A DNA stretch of 64,000 nt from Ensifer sp. LCM 4579 (GCF_001854885.1 NZ_MDDV01000013.1:62001-126000); one strand, 5' to 3'; numbered from the stretch's first letter, positions 21,391-31,857 are shown. A program made the numbers and translations. Notes: generated by a model not told the origin, from the sequence alone.

Positions 21391-23376
21391 ATGGATGGGA
21401 ATGAGGAGCGTGTTCTGATCAGGAAGTTCGGGGAGAAGGCCTTGCACGGGTGGAGCCGAAAGTGGGGAAGAGAGCCCCGGTCGACTCCCGTATCGCCGAT
21501 GCGCAGCTTCTGGGGGTTGATGTGGGCCTATTGGTTTTCCGAGAAGTGGCAGGAGGCCTGGGGGCTGGCGGCGGTCATCGTCGTGCTCACGGGCCTGTCG
21601 GCGATTGCGAGCGTCTGGTTCGCCGAAGCCTCGGGCGAACTCGTCAGCGCGATAGCCTTTCTCCATCATCCGCAAAATCCCACGACGCTCAGTTCCATTC
21701 TGACGATCGCGGGGACGCTCGCCGCGATCATGGTGCTGAAATCCATCGCGTTCACGGCCGTGCGCCACTTCTTCTCGACGACCCTGCATCGCAAATGGCG
21801 GGCCTGGCTCGACCGTCGCTTCAATGACGCGCTGCTCGACTGCAATCACACCCATCTTCACCTGCAGCGCGGCGTGGCGGAAGCCATTCCGACGTCGGTG
21901 GGCGTGCCGGACAACATAGACCAACGCGTCCAGGAATCGATCAAGGGCATGACCGGCGGCGCCATCGGGCTTGCCATGGGCGTTGCCGGGGTGACCCTGT
22001 CGCTCTACTTCGTCGGCGGCAGGATCATCGAGACCTCGACGGAGGTGAGCGGGCTCGAGTTTCTCGGCAGCTATGGCAGCGCCTTTCTGACGCTTGTTGC
22101 CGTCGCCGCCTACGTCCCCTTCAATACCTATATCGCCGCCAAGCTCGGCGCGATCCAGCAGCGGCTCGACGTCCGGATGCAATGGGCCGAGGGCAGCTAC
22201 CGCCGCGAACTGACGACGCTTCTCCACCGCAGCTTCCATGTCGCGGCCTCGCAAGCGGAAGGGGTACAGAAGCGCATCCACCGGCGGCGCTATCGCGACA
22301 TCGACCAGACCTGGTCGAACCTGAACATCCTGACGGCGTGTTATATGGGCTTCGAGCTCGTCCACAATTTCTTCGGCCAGCGCATCGTCGCCTATGCTCC
22401 AGGCCTGCTTCCCTATGTCGACGGCAAGGTCACGCTGCAAGGCTATGTCACCGGGGCGGAGCTTGCCAATGCGATCATCAATGATTGCTCCTGGTTCATC
22501 CACGTCATGCCGGACATTGCAAGGCTCAGAGCGAATGCGCGCCGCATCACCGATCTCGCAAATGCGATCGAGGACGTTCAGCGGCCCCGCCCTTTCTATG
22601 CCCGGACAGGTCGCGCGGAGTTGAACCGCGTCTGGCAGGATCCCGAATTCGGCGTGACGATCCGCCGCCTCGAGCTGATGCATCCCGGCCATGACCTGCC
22701 CTTCCTTACGACCGGCTATCTCCACATCAGTCCTGGCGAATGGGCGCTTCTCGTCGGCAGGTCGGGCAGCGGCAAGTCGTCGCTGCTCAAGGCGATAAAC
22801 GGTCTCTGGCCGCATGGCCGCGGCACCGTCGCCCTGCCCGGAAACGTGCGCACGCTCTTTGCCGCCCAGGACGTGAAGCTGCCGCCGATATCGCTGAAGG
22901 AACTGATATGCCTGCCCGAGCCGGGCGACGCGTTTACAGATCGGGAAGCTTTAGCGGCGCTTTCCATGGCCGGCCTTGCCGAATTCGTCGGCGATCTCGC
23001 CGCGGAGGGGCGCGGTGCGCAAAGCTGGGACCAGCTCCTTTCCGGAGGGCAGAAGCAGAAGCTGGTTCTTGCGCGCATCCTCCTGCAACGGCCGGGTCTA
23101 ATCTTCCTTGACGAACCGACCGGCGCGCTCGACGTCGAGGCGACGGTCGCGTTCCATCAGGCGATCAAGGATGTGTGCCCCGGCGCAACCGTCGTCAGCA
23201 TCATGCATGACGCAGTGCCGCCGAAATCCGCAAAGGGCGAGAATTTTTACGACAGCGTGCTCGCCATTGCCGACGGCCGGGTGACGAAGCGGTCGCTGCC
23301 GAAACTGGCAAGTGGCCCGGTCGGTCCCGCGCGCGTGAGGCGGCATCCGGAGCCAACGGGGCCGGGATCGAGATGA
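21391..23376 (+). CDS. BacA/ABCD-like ABC exporter, membrane-ATPase fusion, paralogue 1
   Basis: 661-residue half-transporter. The N-terminal membrane domain is of the SbmA/BacA and ABCD type (PF06472 family). Its helices begin at EAWGLAAVIVVLTGLSAIAS, and the family segments FFSTTLHRKWRAWLDRRF and PDNIDQRVQESIKGM are present. The C-terminal ATPase has Walker A GRSGSGKSS near residue 456, signature LSGGQKQK near 548 and Walker B LIFLDEPTGALD near 569. The start is uncertain: ATG at 21391 lacks a good ribosome site. Similarity to paralogue 2 begins near a TTG at 21440, preceded by GGGGAGAAGG. BacA-related ABC proteins in rhizobia import peptides or handle very-long-chain fatty acids; the substrate here is unknown. 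Confidence 0.8.
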   Translation: MDGNEERVLIRKFGEKALHGWSRKWGREPRSTPVSPMRSFWGLMWAYWFSEKWQEAWGLAAVIVVLTGLSAIASVWFAEASGELVSAIAFLHHPQNPTTLSSILTIAGTLAAIMVLKSIAFTAVRHFFSTTLHRKWRAWLDRRFNDALLDCNHTHLHLQRGVAEAIPTSVGVPDNIDQRVQESIKGMTGGAIGLAMGVAGVTLSLYFVGGRIIETSTEVSGLEFLGSYGSAFLTLVAVAAYVPFNTYIAAKLGAIQQRLDVRMQWAEGSYRRELTTLLHRSFHVAASQAEGVQKRIHRRRYRDIDQTWSNLNILTACYMGFELVHNFFGQRIVAYAPGLLPYVDGKVTLQGYVTGAELANAIINDCSWFIHVMPDIARLRANARRITDLANAIEDVQRPRPFYARTGRAELNRVWQDPEFGVTIRRLELMHPGHDLPFLTTGYLHISPGEWALLVGRSGSGKSSLLKAINGLWPHGRGTVALPGNVRTLFAAQDVKLPPISLKELICLPEPGDAFTDREALAALSMAGLAEFVGDLAAEGRGAQSWDQLLSGGQKQKLVLARILLQRPGLIFLDEPTGALDVEATVAFHQAIKDVCPGATVVSIMHDAVPPKSAKGENFYDSVLAIADGRVTKRSLPKLASGPVGPARVRRHPEPTGPGSR

Positions 23377-23565
23377 AGCCCGCCCATATTCTTGATCACC
23401 ACATGAGTTGAGAAAGACCCTAATTAAAACAATTTAAATGCGAAACGACAGGAACCCTCCATGTCGCCATCATGATCTATGACCGGGCGCGCCGCCTGCT
23501 CCCTCGGTAACAAGGGTTCCCCTGATCGGCTGCTACATTCAGGCAACCAACCAGGAGAGTACACG

Positions 23566-23796
23566 ATGCGTGTCATTCTAGTCGCTATGATCGCCTCAGT
23601 TCTGAGCATACTTGCCTTCAAATACGCTGATCATTCGTTGGGGAATGTGCAGATCGTGGCGACGGCTCAGGAACTTGCGAGCAGTTAACGGTCGGCCGCC
23701 TCACTGGCCGCCTCTAATGACAAAGCCGGCATTGCATTCCTGGTGCTTATCTTCAGCCTCATCGCTATCGTATTGAGTATCCTGCAGCGGGCCTAA
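23566..23796 (+). pseudogene. Small two-helix membrane ORF interrupted by an in-frame TAA
   Basis: A 40-residue ORF (MRVILVAMIASVLSILAFKY then a polar tail ending ELASS) starts at 23566 behind AGGAGA and stops at TAA 23686-23688. The same frame stays open after the stop for 35 codons (RSAASLAASNDKAG then FLVLIFSLIAIVLSIL, a second hydrophobic helix) and ends at TAA 23794-23796. Either a 75-residue two-helix protein has acquired a nonsense mutation, or the 40-residue peptide is the true product. An AT-rich promoter-like stretch lies upstream at about 23410-23450. The family is not recognised. Confidence 0.5.
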
Positions 23797-24779
23797 GAGA
23801 TGAGGCGCCGTCCACCACACCGACATTGATTCCTCCGACGAAACCGAGCAGAGGTCATTCGCTTTGGATAGAAAGCAACTTGCGCGTGTGACGCTATCCG
23901 GAAATTGGCGACCGGCGTATGGCGTTCCGTTCAGTGCTCAAAAGATCGCATAATGTAACCAGCGCAAACTGTACATGCGCCATTTTCGGAGGCTCGCTGT
24001 TCATGCTCGAGCGTAGCTACACCTTCAAACGCACCGCCGCCAACATCGAGCAGAATGGAAGTGGCGGCACGGCGTCACCCTCAGCTACGGTTGGTGAGCC
24101 GTCCGGGGCTCGCGAGCAGCGGCCCGGGCGCATCCGCACCAGCACGCCGGCGGCAACGGCACTAGCCGGGCGCCGTCCGGACGCCGTTGGCGATGATCGT
24201 CGCGGCCGCGGTTTCAGCGGCGAGAGGCGGTTCGAGGTCACGGGCAGCCTTTATGGAAGCATACGGCCGCGGCCCGGCGCCGCGCAGGCTTGCCGAATAT
24301 GGCGATGGCGCTGGCGACGCTGCAAGGCGGATCCATTACTCCCGGCCGGACAGCGCCATTGTCTTGACCGCGGCAGCACTCGCGGGGCACACGCGGCTGC
24401 ACGCCTCGGCCTGCGACAGAGGCGCCCGTGTTCATATCTCTTAGATCGTAATACAGGCTGTAATAAAAAGTGCTGTAACGACCATTGCGCGTCTGAAGAG
24501 ATGGGCGGCGCGGTAGTTGAGACGCGAACCCGCAGCGGTTATGCTTGCGGCGATTGATTGCATTAACGGGCGTCGCGCGTCGTCGACCCAAACCGGTGCA
24601 CAAATCGGGCGGCATGAATACGTGCGTCCCGGCGTCGTATTGTTGTTAATTGCATAGGGGCTGTCATCGAATTTCCAAGAGGGGTGCGTTTCTATGGCGG
24701 CCGGCCGGTCGCCAGGGCTGAGACTGCAACTGGACATTCGGAATGAGCGGGCAGACGGGCGCTTGCGAAGCGGCCGTGC
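23797..24779. other. Long gap with no convincing gene between the paralogous exporters
   Basis: Nearly 1 kb without a gene I can defend. Open frames on both strands lack ribosome sites and protein-like composition. The most plausible is a 40-codon minus-strand frame at 24441-24563 with a hydrophobic C-terminus (MVVTALFITACI) but no ribosome site. The stretch holds one copy of a 24-base dispersed repeat (23934-23957) and may be decayed mobile or duplicated sequence. Confidence 0.5.
23934..23957 (+). repeat. 24-base dispersed repeat, copy A
   Basis: A 24-base sequence (GTGCTCAAAAGATCGC then ATAATGTA) is identical, in the same orientation, to 55521-55544. The match continues leftward as GCGTTCC after a short gap. 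It is not part of the GC-rich intergenic repeat family and lies in gene-free sequence. Confidence 0.8.
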
Positions 24780-26801
24780 GTGACCCTTGTGTGCTTGAGG
24801 TCCCGAACAGGGATGCCCAAATCACAGCGGAGGGACGTGAATTTGCACTGGGGGAGTCGCAATGTGCACAGGGGGAGCCGCAGGCGGGTAAGGGAGCCGC
24901 AATCGACGCCCGTTTCCGCAATGCGCAGCTTTTGGGGGGTAATGGGCGCCTACTGGCTTTCCGACAGATGGAAGGAAGCATGGGGGCTCGCCGCGGTTAT
25001 CATCGTGCTTACGGCCTTGTCGGCTATGGCCAGCGTCTGGTTTGCCGAGGCGTCGGGCGAACTCGTCAGTGCAATCGCCCTTCTTCACCATCCACAAAAC
25101 GCGACGACGCTCACCTCCATCCTGGCAAGCGCGGGAACGTTGGCCGGGATCGTCGTCGTCAAGGAGATCGGATTCATCGCAATCCGCCACTTCTTCTCGA
25201 CGACCTTGCATCGCAAATGGCGCGCGTGGCTCGACCATCGCTTCAATGAGGCGCTGCTCGACCGCAAGCACACGCATCTTCACCTGCAGCATGGTACGGC
25301 GAAGGCCACCGCGTCGAAAGCGGGAGCCCCCGACAATATCGACCAGCGCATCCAGGAATCGATCAAGGGCATGACCGGCGGCGCCATCGGGCTTGCCATG
25401 GGCATTGCCGGCGTCCTTCTGTCGCTCTTCTTCGTCGGTGGCAAGATCATCGAAACCTCGACCGAGATCGACGGCTTGGAGTTCCTCGGCAGTTACGCCA
25501 GCGCCTGCCTGACGCTCGCGGCCGTCATCGTCTACGTTCCGATCAACACCTTCCTTGCGGCGAAGCTCGGGGCGATCCAGCAAAGGCTGGAAGTCAGGAT
25601 GCAAGGAGCCGAAGGCAGCTACCGCCGCGAACTGACGACGCTGCTTCACCGCAGCTACCACGTGGCGGTCGCCGACGGCGAGGCAGTACAGAAGGGCATC
25701 CACAGGCGACGTTATCGCGACATCGACCACACCTGGTCGATCATCAACATCCTGACCGCGTGCTACATGGGCTTCGAGCGCGTGTACAACTTCTTCGGCT
25801 CGCGCATCGTCGCCTATGCGCCCGGTTTGCTCCCCTATGTCGCCGGCAGGATCAGCATGCAGTCCTATGTCACCGGGGCGGAGCTTGCCAATGCGATCAT
25901 CAACGATTGCTCATGGTTCATCCATGTCATGCCCGATATAGCAAGGCTGAGGGCAAACGCACGCCGCATCACCGACCTGGCGCAGGCGATCGAGGACGTG
26001 CAGCAGCCGCGCGACTTCTACGCCCGCACGGGCCGGTCGGAATTGCGCTATGCCCAGCAGGCCCCCGAGTTCGGCTTGACGATCAGACGTCTCGAGCTGA
26101 TGCACCCGGGTGATGCTCTCCCCTTCGTCGAGACCGGCCATCTTCACCTCGACCCGGGCGAGTGGACCCTGCTCGTCGGCAAGTCGGGCAGCGGCAAGAC
26201 ATCGCTGCTCAAGGCCATCAACGGCTTTTGGCCGCATGGCCGCGGCATGGTCGTGCTGCCGAGAAACGTCAGGATCTTCTTTGCCGCGCAGGACGTGAAG
26301 CTGCCGCCGGTATCGCTGAAGGCGCTGGTATGCCTGCCCGACCTCGTTGGCGCCTACTCGGACGCCGCCGCCGCGGCGGCGCTCTCCAAGGCCGGCCTTG
26401 CCGAATTCGTCGGCGACCTTGCCGAGGAGGGTCGCGGCACGGGAAGCTGGGACCAGCTTCTTTCCGGGGGGCAGAAACAGAAGCTCGTGCTGGCGCGCAT
26501 CCTCCTGCACCGCCCGCGGCTGCTCTTCCTCGATGAACCGACGAGCGCGCTCGACAGCGAGGCGACGGTCGCGTTTCACCAGGCGATCAAGGATGAATGC
26601 CCCGGCGCGACGGTGATCAGTATCATGCACAACGTCGTGCCGCCGAAATCCGCGAAGGGCCTGGAATTCTACGACAGCAAGCTCGCCATCGCCGACGGCA
26701 GGGTGACCAAGATGCCGCTGTCGAGACTGATAATCGGCCCCGTCGGCCCTGCACGCATAAAGGCGCATGCGGAAACAGCGGTCGGCTCCGGATCGAGGTG
26801 A
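24780..26801 (+). CDS. BacA/ABCD-like ABC exporter, membrane-ATPase fusion, paralogue 2
   Basis: 673-residue close paralogue of the protein at 21391-23376; by eye about four residues in five agree along the whole length. The membrane domain keeps FFSTTLHRKWRAWLDHRF and PDNIDQRIQESIKGM. Walker A is GKSGSGKTS near residue 467, signature LSGGQKQK near 559 and Walker B LLFLDEPTSALD near 580. The N-terminus differs: three short repeats of GGGAGYCGCA (24851-24901) encode an Arg/Ser-rich tail. The true start may be the GTG at 24837 behind GGAGGG rather than the GTG at 24780. Half-transporters of this type act as dimers, so the two proteins could form a heterodimer. Confidence 0.8.
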   Translation: MTLVCLRSRTGMPKSQRRDVNLHWGSRNVHRGSRRRVREPQSTPVSAMRSFWGVMGAYWLSDRWKEAWGLAAVIIVLTALSAMASVWFAEASGELVSAIALLHHPQNATTLTSILASAGTLAGIVVVKEIGFIAIRHFFSTTLHRKWRAWLDHRFNEALLDRKHTHLHLQHGTAKATASKAGAPDNIDQRIQESIKGMTGGAIGLAMGIAGVLLSLFFVGGKIIETSTEIDGLEFLGSYASACLTLAAVIVYVPINTFLAAKLGAIQQRLEVRMQGAEGSYRRELTTLLHRSYHVAVADGEAVQKGIHRRRYRDIDHTWSIINILTACYMGFERVYNFFGSRIVAYAPGLLPYVAGRISMQSYVTGAELANAIINDCSWFIHVMPDIARLRANARRITDLAQAIEDVQQPRDFYARTGRSELRYAQQAPEFGLTIRRLELMHPGDALPFVETGHLHLDPGEWTLLVGKSGSGKTSLLKAINGFWPHGRGMVVLPRNVRIFFAAQDVKLPPVSLKALVCLPDLVGAYSDAAAAAALSKAGLAEFVGDLAEEGRGTGSWDQLLSGGQKQKLVLARILLHRPRLLFLDEPTSALDSEATVAFHQAIKDECPGATVISIMHNVVPPKSAKGLEFYDSKLAIADGRVTKMPLSRLIIGPVGPARIKAHAETAVGSGSR

Positions 26802-26868
26802 GGCCAACGATCCGCGTGATTCCGGCCCGAGTCCTTGGGGCTGTTGCCGTCCCTTGCCGCTACCGCGA

Positions 26869-27005
26869 CCTTCCCCCCGCAGCAGGCGGGAGAAGGGACT
26901 CGCGGCGCCCTGTCGCCTTGCAGGCATCGCTGACAGAAGCGGAGGGGCGAGCGGCGAACTCATATCCCCCTCGCCCCGCTTGCGGGGAGAGGGCTGGGAT
27001 GAGCG
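26869..27005. repeat. Rhizobial palindromic intergenic repeat, copy 3
   Basis: A diverged copy of the element at 8571 and 16361: CTTCCCCCCGC..GCGGGAGAAGGGACTCGCGGCGCC on the left and CCCCTCGCCCCGCTTGCGGG plus GAGAGGGCT on the right. It lies between the convergent 3' ends of the ABC exporter and dctD. Confidence 0.8.
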
Positions 27006-27071
27006 GCGTTTCTCCGCCCCTAACGCATTATCGCGCCTACAGCGCCGCTTACGATTTTCGGGCTGATGCGC

Positions 27072-28433
27072 CTAAACGCTTCCATCCTTCGCGGGGTCTC
27101 GCCCGGCATAGTCCGCGCGATTGATGCCGTGGCGCTGGAGCTTGTCGTAGAAGGTCTTGCGGGGAATTCCGAGGGCCTGCAGGGTCTCCTTGACGTCACC
27201 ATTGTTTGCCAACAGCGCCTGCCTGAGGATGTCCGCCTCGTAGCGCTCCAGCCGTTCGGGCAGGGTGCCGCCATTTGCCGGGGCGGCGGGTTTTCCGGCG
27301 GGCATCTCCGCCACGCCCAAAGCCACCCGCTCGGCGAAGTGCGAAAGTTCGCGCACATTGCCGGGCCAGGGGTGCGACATCAGGTGGTCGCGGACGGCGG
27401 CCGGGATTTCCGGCATGTCGCGACCGAAGCGTTCGGCGGCGCGCCTCAGGAAGTGGGAGAAGAGCAGCGGGATGTCCTCGCGGCGTTCGCGGAGCGGCGG
27501 GATCGACAGCGTCACGACGTTCAGCCGATAGTAGAGATCCTCGCGGAAGTCGCCGCGCTCGGCCGGATCGCCGAGGTCGATCTTTGCCGCCGCGACGACG
27601 CGGATGTCCACGGGCCGGGTGGCATTGGTGCCGAGCGGCGTGATCTCGCGCGCTTCGAGCACGCGCAGCATCTTGACCTGGGTCGCCGGCGGCATCGCCT
27701 CGATCTCGTCGAGAAAGAGCGTGCCGCCGCTTGCATGTTCGATCCGGCCGATGCGCTTCTTGAGAGCGCCGGTGAAGGCGCCGGGCTCGTGGCCGAAGAG
27801 CTCGCTCTCGATCACCGTTTCCGGCAGGGCCCCGCAATTCAGCGCCACGAAGTTGCCGTTCCTGCGCCGGCTCCATTGGTGCAGGAGCGTGGCCACGACC
27901 TCCTTGCCGCTGCCGGTTTCGCCGGCGACGAGCACGTCGACATCGGTGTCGGCGATGTGCTTCAGCGTCTGGCGCAGCCGTTCCATCACCGGCGTCTGGC
28001 CAATCAGCGGTAGGCTGTCGGAGGCGGCTTCCGCCGCCTGGCGCAGCCTCCGGTTTTCCATGACGAGGCGGCGCTTCTCGGCGGCGCGTCGCGCGCTCTG
28101 CACCAGCCGGTCGGCGGCGAAGGGCTTTGCGATGAAGTCATAGGCGCCGTCCTGGATCGCCTGTACCGCCATCGGTATGTCGCCGTGCCCGGTCACCAGG
28201 ATGACGGGCAGGTCCGGGTCGAGGCTGGCGACCTTGCGGAAGAAGGCAAGCCCGTCCATGCCCGGCATGCGGATATCGCTGACGATTACGCCGTCGAAGT
28301 CGGGGTCGAGGGCTTCGAACGCTTCCGTTGCGCTGGCGAAGGGCGAGACGGTGAAGCCGGCAAGCTCCAAGGTCTGCTGCATCGCCTTGCGCAGGTCTCG
28401 GTCGTCGTCGATCAGGAACACGGCGCCGCTCAT
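27072..28433 (-). CDS. dctD: C4-dicarboxylate response regulator DctD (NtrC family)
   Basis: 453-residue sigma-54 activator. The receiver domain (residues 1-120, acceptor aspartate in [13 protein letters not shown]) is followed by an AAA+ domain with Walker A GETGSGKE, the sigma-54 contact loop [15 protein letters not shown] and Walker [14 protein letters not shown] Fis-type helix-turn-helix closes the protein ([20 protein letters not shown]). The start [14 protein letters not shown] at 28433 lies four bases after the dctB stop; the frame extends upstream only as a shadow of dctB. Once phosphorylated by DctB it binds upstream of dctA and drives the sigma-54 promoter at 30421. Confidence 0.96.
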   Translation of the reverse strand: MSGAVFLIDDDRDLRKAMQQTLELAGFTVSPFASATEAFEALDPDFDGVIVSDIRMPGMDGLAFFRKVASLDPDLPVILVTGHGDIPMAVQAIQDGAYDFIAKPFAADRLVQSARRAAEKRRLVMENRRLRQAAEAASDSLPLIGQTPVMERLRQTLKHIADTDVDVLVAGETGSGKEVVATLLHQWSRRRNGNFVALNCGALPETVIESELFGHEPGAFTGALKKRIGRIEHASGGTLFLDEIEAMPPATQVKMLRVLEAREITPLGTNATRPVDIRVVAAAKIDLGDPAERGDFREDLYYRLNVVTLSIPPLRERREDIPLLFSHFLRRAAERFGRDMPEIPAAVRDHLMSHPWPGNVRELSHFAERVALGVAEMPAGKPAAPANGGTLPERLERYEADILRQALLANNGDVKETLQALGIPRKTFYDKLQRHGINRADYAGRDPAKDGSV

Positions 28434-28437
28434 CGGC

Positions 28438-30303
28438 TCAAGCCTTCTGCAAGAGGACGGTGAATCTCGTGCCGGAGGAGCCGCTTTCGACCGTGATCGT
28501 GCCGCCATAGTCGGAGACGATTTCCTTGGAGATCGCAAGGCCCAGTCCCAGCCCTTCCTCCTTCGAGGTATTGAAGGGCGTGAACAGTCCCTCGCGAATA
28601 TCGGCCGGAATGCCGGGGCCGTTGTCGGCGACGGTGAGCGTGATGCCGTTGGCCGTCTCCGCGCAGCGCACCTCGATTGTGCCGCCGTCGCCATTGCCGA
28701 TCGCTTCCAGCGCGTTCTGCAGCAGGTTGATCAGCACCTGTTCCAGGCGGATGCGATTGCCGAGCGCCTTCAAGCCGTCCGGCGGGAGTGCGATGCGGAT
28801 CGCGTCCATGCGTCCGGCAAAGCGGCTGCGGAGCAGCATGAGTGCGCCCTCGATGACATCCTTCATCGGCGTCGGCTCGGCGGCAAAATGGCCCTTGCGG
28901 GCAAAGCGGCGCAGCTCCTCGGTGATGGCCCCGACCCGATCGGTGAGTTCGGCAATGCTCTCCATGTTCTCCGCCGCGGTCGCGCTCTGGCCGCGGTCGA
29001 GAAAGGTGCGGGCATTGTCGGCATAGGCACGGATCGTGGCGACCGGCTGATTGATCTCATGGGCGACGCCGGCGGCGACCTGGCCGAGGATTGCCAGGCG
29101 GTTCGCCTGCACGAGATCCTGCTGCACGGCCTGCAGCTTTTCCGTCGTCTGGCGATGATCGGCGATCTCCGTTTCGAGGCGGTCGCGCGCCATGCGGAGA
29201 TCGCGCGTACGTTCCTCAACCTTCGCCTCGAGCTCGCCGCGCCGCAGCCGCTCGGCCGCCGATCGCATCGCGATCACCTGGCGGCGGCGCAGGAGGAAGG
29301 CTGCGAGCCCGAAGAGCGGCACGAGAGCCGCGAGCAGGATCAGTTGCGTTTCCCGCGCGCCGGCCGCGAGCGGGGCAGCCAACGGTGAGAGCAACTCGAG
29401 CCGCCAGTTGGTCGACGGCACCATGGTCTCGACGCGCAGGAAGGCTCCAGCGCCGCCGCCTGGCAGCAGGGCGTCGAGCGTCGAAGAGCCGTCGGGCCGC
29501 GCTTCGACGTTGTCGAAGGGCAGCGGCACCAGCGGAGCATCGCCGAATTGCAGGCTTTCGCGGATGGCGGCGAGCCGGTCTTCGGCGATCGGTTTCGTCG
29601 TCATGAAGCGCCAGGAGGGCAGGCTGGTGATCAGCACGATGCCGCGGCGGTCGGTGACATAGGTCGGCTTGTCCGAGATGCGCCAGTCGGCCTCGAGGCC
29701 GTCGAATTCGAGCTTGGCGACGATCACGCCGAGCGGGCCGCCCGGCCCGTCGACGCGGCGGGAGATGTAGAGGCCGGGGCGCTTGCTGACGGTTCCCATG
29801 GCGAAATGCTCGGCCCTGCCATCTCGCATTGCCAGCCGGAAATAATCGCGGAAGGCGTAATTGCTGCCGACGAAGCTCGTCGGCTCCCGCCAATTGCTGG
29901 CGGTGACGGCGACACCATTCTGCCCTATCAGATAGACAACCGCCGCTTCCGCGCTTGCCGCCAGGCTTTCGAGCTTGCGGTTGATCCGACCAAGCGATTG
30001 CTCGTCCGGGGAGCGAAGGGCGTCGCGAATGGCGGAATCATCGGCAAGAACCAATGGAAGCGCGCGCTGGCGTTCGATAACGGCCCTCAAGAGCGACGCC
30101 TTCAGGCTGGCGTCGATGCGGCTTTGCTCGTCGATGGCCGCAAGCGCCCGTGCCCGGCCGTATTCGCCGGCAAGCAGAAGGCCGGCCGCCAGAACGGCGA
30201 GCGCCACCGCTGCGAAAGCAAGCCACGACCGCCGCGCCCGGCGGCGAAGCGCACGCAGATCGTCCGTGCCGGAGGGCTTCTTGAACATCGCGCCATTGTG
30301 CAT
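28438..30303 (-). CDS. dctB: C4-dicarboxylate sensor histidine kinase DctB
   Basis: 621 residues from [10 protein letters not shown], the same length as I recall for S. meliloti DctB. It has a transmembrane helix ([20 protein letters not shown]), a periplasmic double-PAS sensor containing [20 protein letters not shown], a second helix ([18 protein letters not shown]) and a coiled-coil linker. The H-box is [19 protein letters not shown], with N-box [12 protein letters not shown] and G-boxes DNGPGIP and [14 protein letters not shown]. It senses succinate, fumarate and malate and phosphorylates DctD. Alternative starts at 30288 or 30357 cannot be excluded. It is divergent from dctA. Confidence 0.95.
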   Translation of the reverse strand: MHNGAMFKKPSGTDDLRALRRRARRSWLAFAAVALAVLAAGLLLAGEYGRARALAAIDEQSRIDASLKASLLRAVIERQRALPLVLADDSAIRDALRSPDEQSLGRINRKLESLAASAEAAVVYLIGQNGVAVTASNWREPTSFVGSNYAFRDYFRLAMRDGRAEHFAMGTVSKRPGLYISRRVDGPGGPLGVIVAKLEFDGLEADWRISDKPTYVTDRRGIVLITSLPSWRFMTTKPIAEDRLAAIRESLQFGDAPLVPLPFDNVEARPDGSSTLDALLPGGGAGAFLRVETMVPSTNWRLELLSPLAAPLAAGARETQLILLAALVPLFGLAAFLLRRRQVIAMRSAAERLRRGELEAKVEERTRDLRMARDRLETEIADHRQTTEKLQAVQQDLVQANRLAILGQVAAGVAHEINQPVATIRAYADNARTFLDRGQSATAAENMESIAELTDRVGAITEELRRFARKGHFAAEPTPMKDVIEGALMLLRSRFAGRMDAIRIALPPDGLKALGNRIRLEQVLINLLQNALEAIGNGDGGTIEVRCAETANGITLTVADNGPGIPADIREGLFTPFNTSKEEGLGLGLAISKEIVSDYGGTITVESGSSGTRFTVLLQKA

Positions 30304-30348
30304 GTTTTCGCGCAGGGCGCCAGTAAATCTGAGCGGATTTCCGCACAG
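30296..30348 (+). promoter_or_regulatory. DctD upstream activating sites
   Basis: The proximal site at 30329-30348 is a 20-base imperfect palindrome (CTGAGCGGAT/TTCCGCACAG). A weaker related site at 30296-30315 (TTGTGCATGT/TTTCGCGCAG) lies 33 bases upstream, about three helical turns. Two tandem DctD sites about 75-125 bases upstream of the sigma-54 promoter match the arrangement known for rhizobial dctA. The distal site overlaps the proposed dctB start. Confidence 0.75.
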
Positions 30349-30420
30349 ATGAGTCATGAAGAATTGTGATCATCCAAGAAAAGGTAGCGATCTCAATGGC
30401 CTCACGGGGCCGCGCCGAAC

Positions 30421-30436
30421 TGGCATGCTGATTGCT
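30421..30436 (+). promoter_or_regulatory. Sigma-54 promoter of dctA
   Basis: TGGCATGCTGATTGCT is a full -24/-12 element (TGGCAYG-N4-TTGCW), 96 bases before the dctA start and downstream of the DctD sites. Confidence 0.9.
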
Positions 30437-30531
30437 CAACAGATCCACAAGGCGGCAGCAGCTGTCGATCTTCGGAAAAGCGGCCCGGGAGGCCCGGCAA
30501 TCGCCGGACTGGGCGCCATGTGGAGGATATC

Positions 30532-31857
30532 ATGATCATAGAACATTCCGCGGAGGTCCGCGGCACGACACCCATCTATCGCCATCTCTACGTCCAGGTC
30601 CTGGCGGCGATCGCCGCGGGCATCCTGCTCGGCCATTTCTATCCCGACATCGGCACCGAGCTGAAGCCGTTCGGCGACGCCTTCATCAAGCTCGTCAAGA
30701 TGATCATCGCGCCGGTGATCTTCCTGACGGTCGCGACCGGCATTGCCGGCATGACCGATCTTGCCAAAGTCGGCCGCGTCGCCGGCAAGGCGATGATCTA
30801 CTTCCTGACCTTCTCGACGCTGGCGCTCCTTGTCGGCCTCGTGGTCGCCAATGTGGTGCAGCCGGGTTCCGGCATGCATATCGACCCTGCCTCGCTCGAT
30901 GCCAAGGCGGTCACCGGCTATGCGGAAAAGGCGCATGAGCAGTCGATCACCGGCTTCCTGATGAACGTCATCCCGACGACGCTCGTCGGCGCCTTCGCCG
31001 AAGGCGACATTCTGCAGGTGCTGTTCATCTCGGTACTCTTCGGCATTTCTCTGGCGATGGTCGGCAAGAAGGCCGAGCCGGTCGTCGATTTCCTGCAGGC
31101 ACTGACGCTGCCGATCTTCCGGCTGGTGGCGATCCTGATGAAGGCCGCCCCGATAGGTGCCTTCGGCGCCATGGCCTTCACCATCGGCAAGTACGGCCTC
31201 GCCTCGATCGCCAACCTCGCCATGCTGATCGGCACCTTCTATCTGACCTCGTTTTTGTTCATCTTCGTGGTGCTCGGCGCAGTTGCCCGCTACAACGGCT
31301 TCTCGATCGTCTCGCTCATCCGCTACATCAAGGAGGAACTGCTGCTCGTCCTCGGGACCTCGTCTTCCGAAGCGGCACTCCCCGGCCTGATGAACAAGAT
31401 GGAGAAGGCGGGCTGCAAGCGCTCCGTCGTCGGCCTGGTCATCCCGACGGGCTATTCCTTCAACCTCGACGGCACCAACATCTACATGACGCTTGCGGCG
31501 CTCTTCATCGCCCAGGCGACCGACACGCCGCTGTCCTTCGGCGACCAGATTCTGCTGCTGCTCGTCGCTATGCTGAGCTCGAAAGGGGCGGCCGGCATCA
31601 CCGGCGCCGGCTTCATCACGCTTGCCGCCACCCTCTCGGTCGTTCCGGCGGTCCCGGTTGCCGGCATGGCACTGATCCTCGGCATCGATCGCTTTATGTC
31701 CGAGTGCCGCGCAATTACCAATTTTATCGGTAATGCAGTTGCAACGCTGGTGGTGGCGAAGTGGGAAGGCGAGCTCGATCAGGCGCAGCTTTCCGTCGCA
31801 CTCGCAGGCGACGCGCCGGTCGAAGCCATTCCGGCGGTGGTCCAGCCAGCGGAGTAG
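30532..31857 (+). CDS. dctA: C4-dicarboxylate:cation symporter DctA
   Basis: 441-residue inner-membrane transporter of the DAACS family for succinate, fumarate and malate, essential for feeding symbiotic bacteroids. It starts [11 protein letters not shown] behind TGGAGGAT. Family motifs are the serine-rich hairpin [36 protein letters not shown] and [14 protein letters not shown]. Against remembered S. meliloti DctA it is near-identical over long stretches, with a divergent C-terminal tail. Controlled by DctBD and RpoN. Confidence 0.98.
   Translation: MIIEHSAEVRGTTPIYRHLYVQVLAAIAAGILLGHFYPDIGTELKPFGDAFIKLVKMIIAPVIFLTVATGIAGMTDLAKVGRVAGKAMIYFLTFSTLALLVGLVVANVVQPGSGMHIDPASLDAKAVTGYAEKAHEQSITGFLMNVIPTTLVGAFAEGDILQVLFISVLFGISLAMVGKKAEPVVDFLQALTLPIFRLVAILMKAAPIGAFGAMAFTIGKYGLASIANLAMLIGTFYLTSFLFIFVVLGAVARYNGFSIVSLIRYIKEELLLVLGTSSSEAALPGLMNKMEKAGCKRSVVGLVIPTGYSFNLDGTNIYMTLAALFIAQATDTPLSFGDQILLLLVAMLSSKGAAGITGAGFITLAATLSVVPAVPVAGMALILGIDRFMSECRAITNFIGNAVATLVVAKWEGELDQAQLSVALAGDAPVEAIPAVVQPAE

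Noticed and set aside
23919-24557. 212-codon plus-strand frame between the ABC exporters
   Set aside because: No ribosome site, low-complexity Arg/Gly/Ala composition, no family; it contains the dispersed repeat near its start.
24851-24901. Three short GGGAGYCGCA repeats considered as a possible CRISPR or regulatory array
   Set aside because: Only about 11 bases each with irregular ~20-base spacing and in frame with the exporter's N-terminus; better explained as local expansion within coding sequence.
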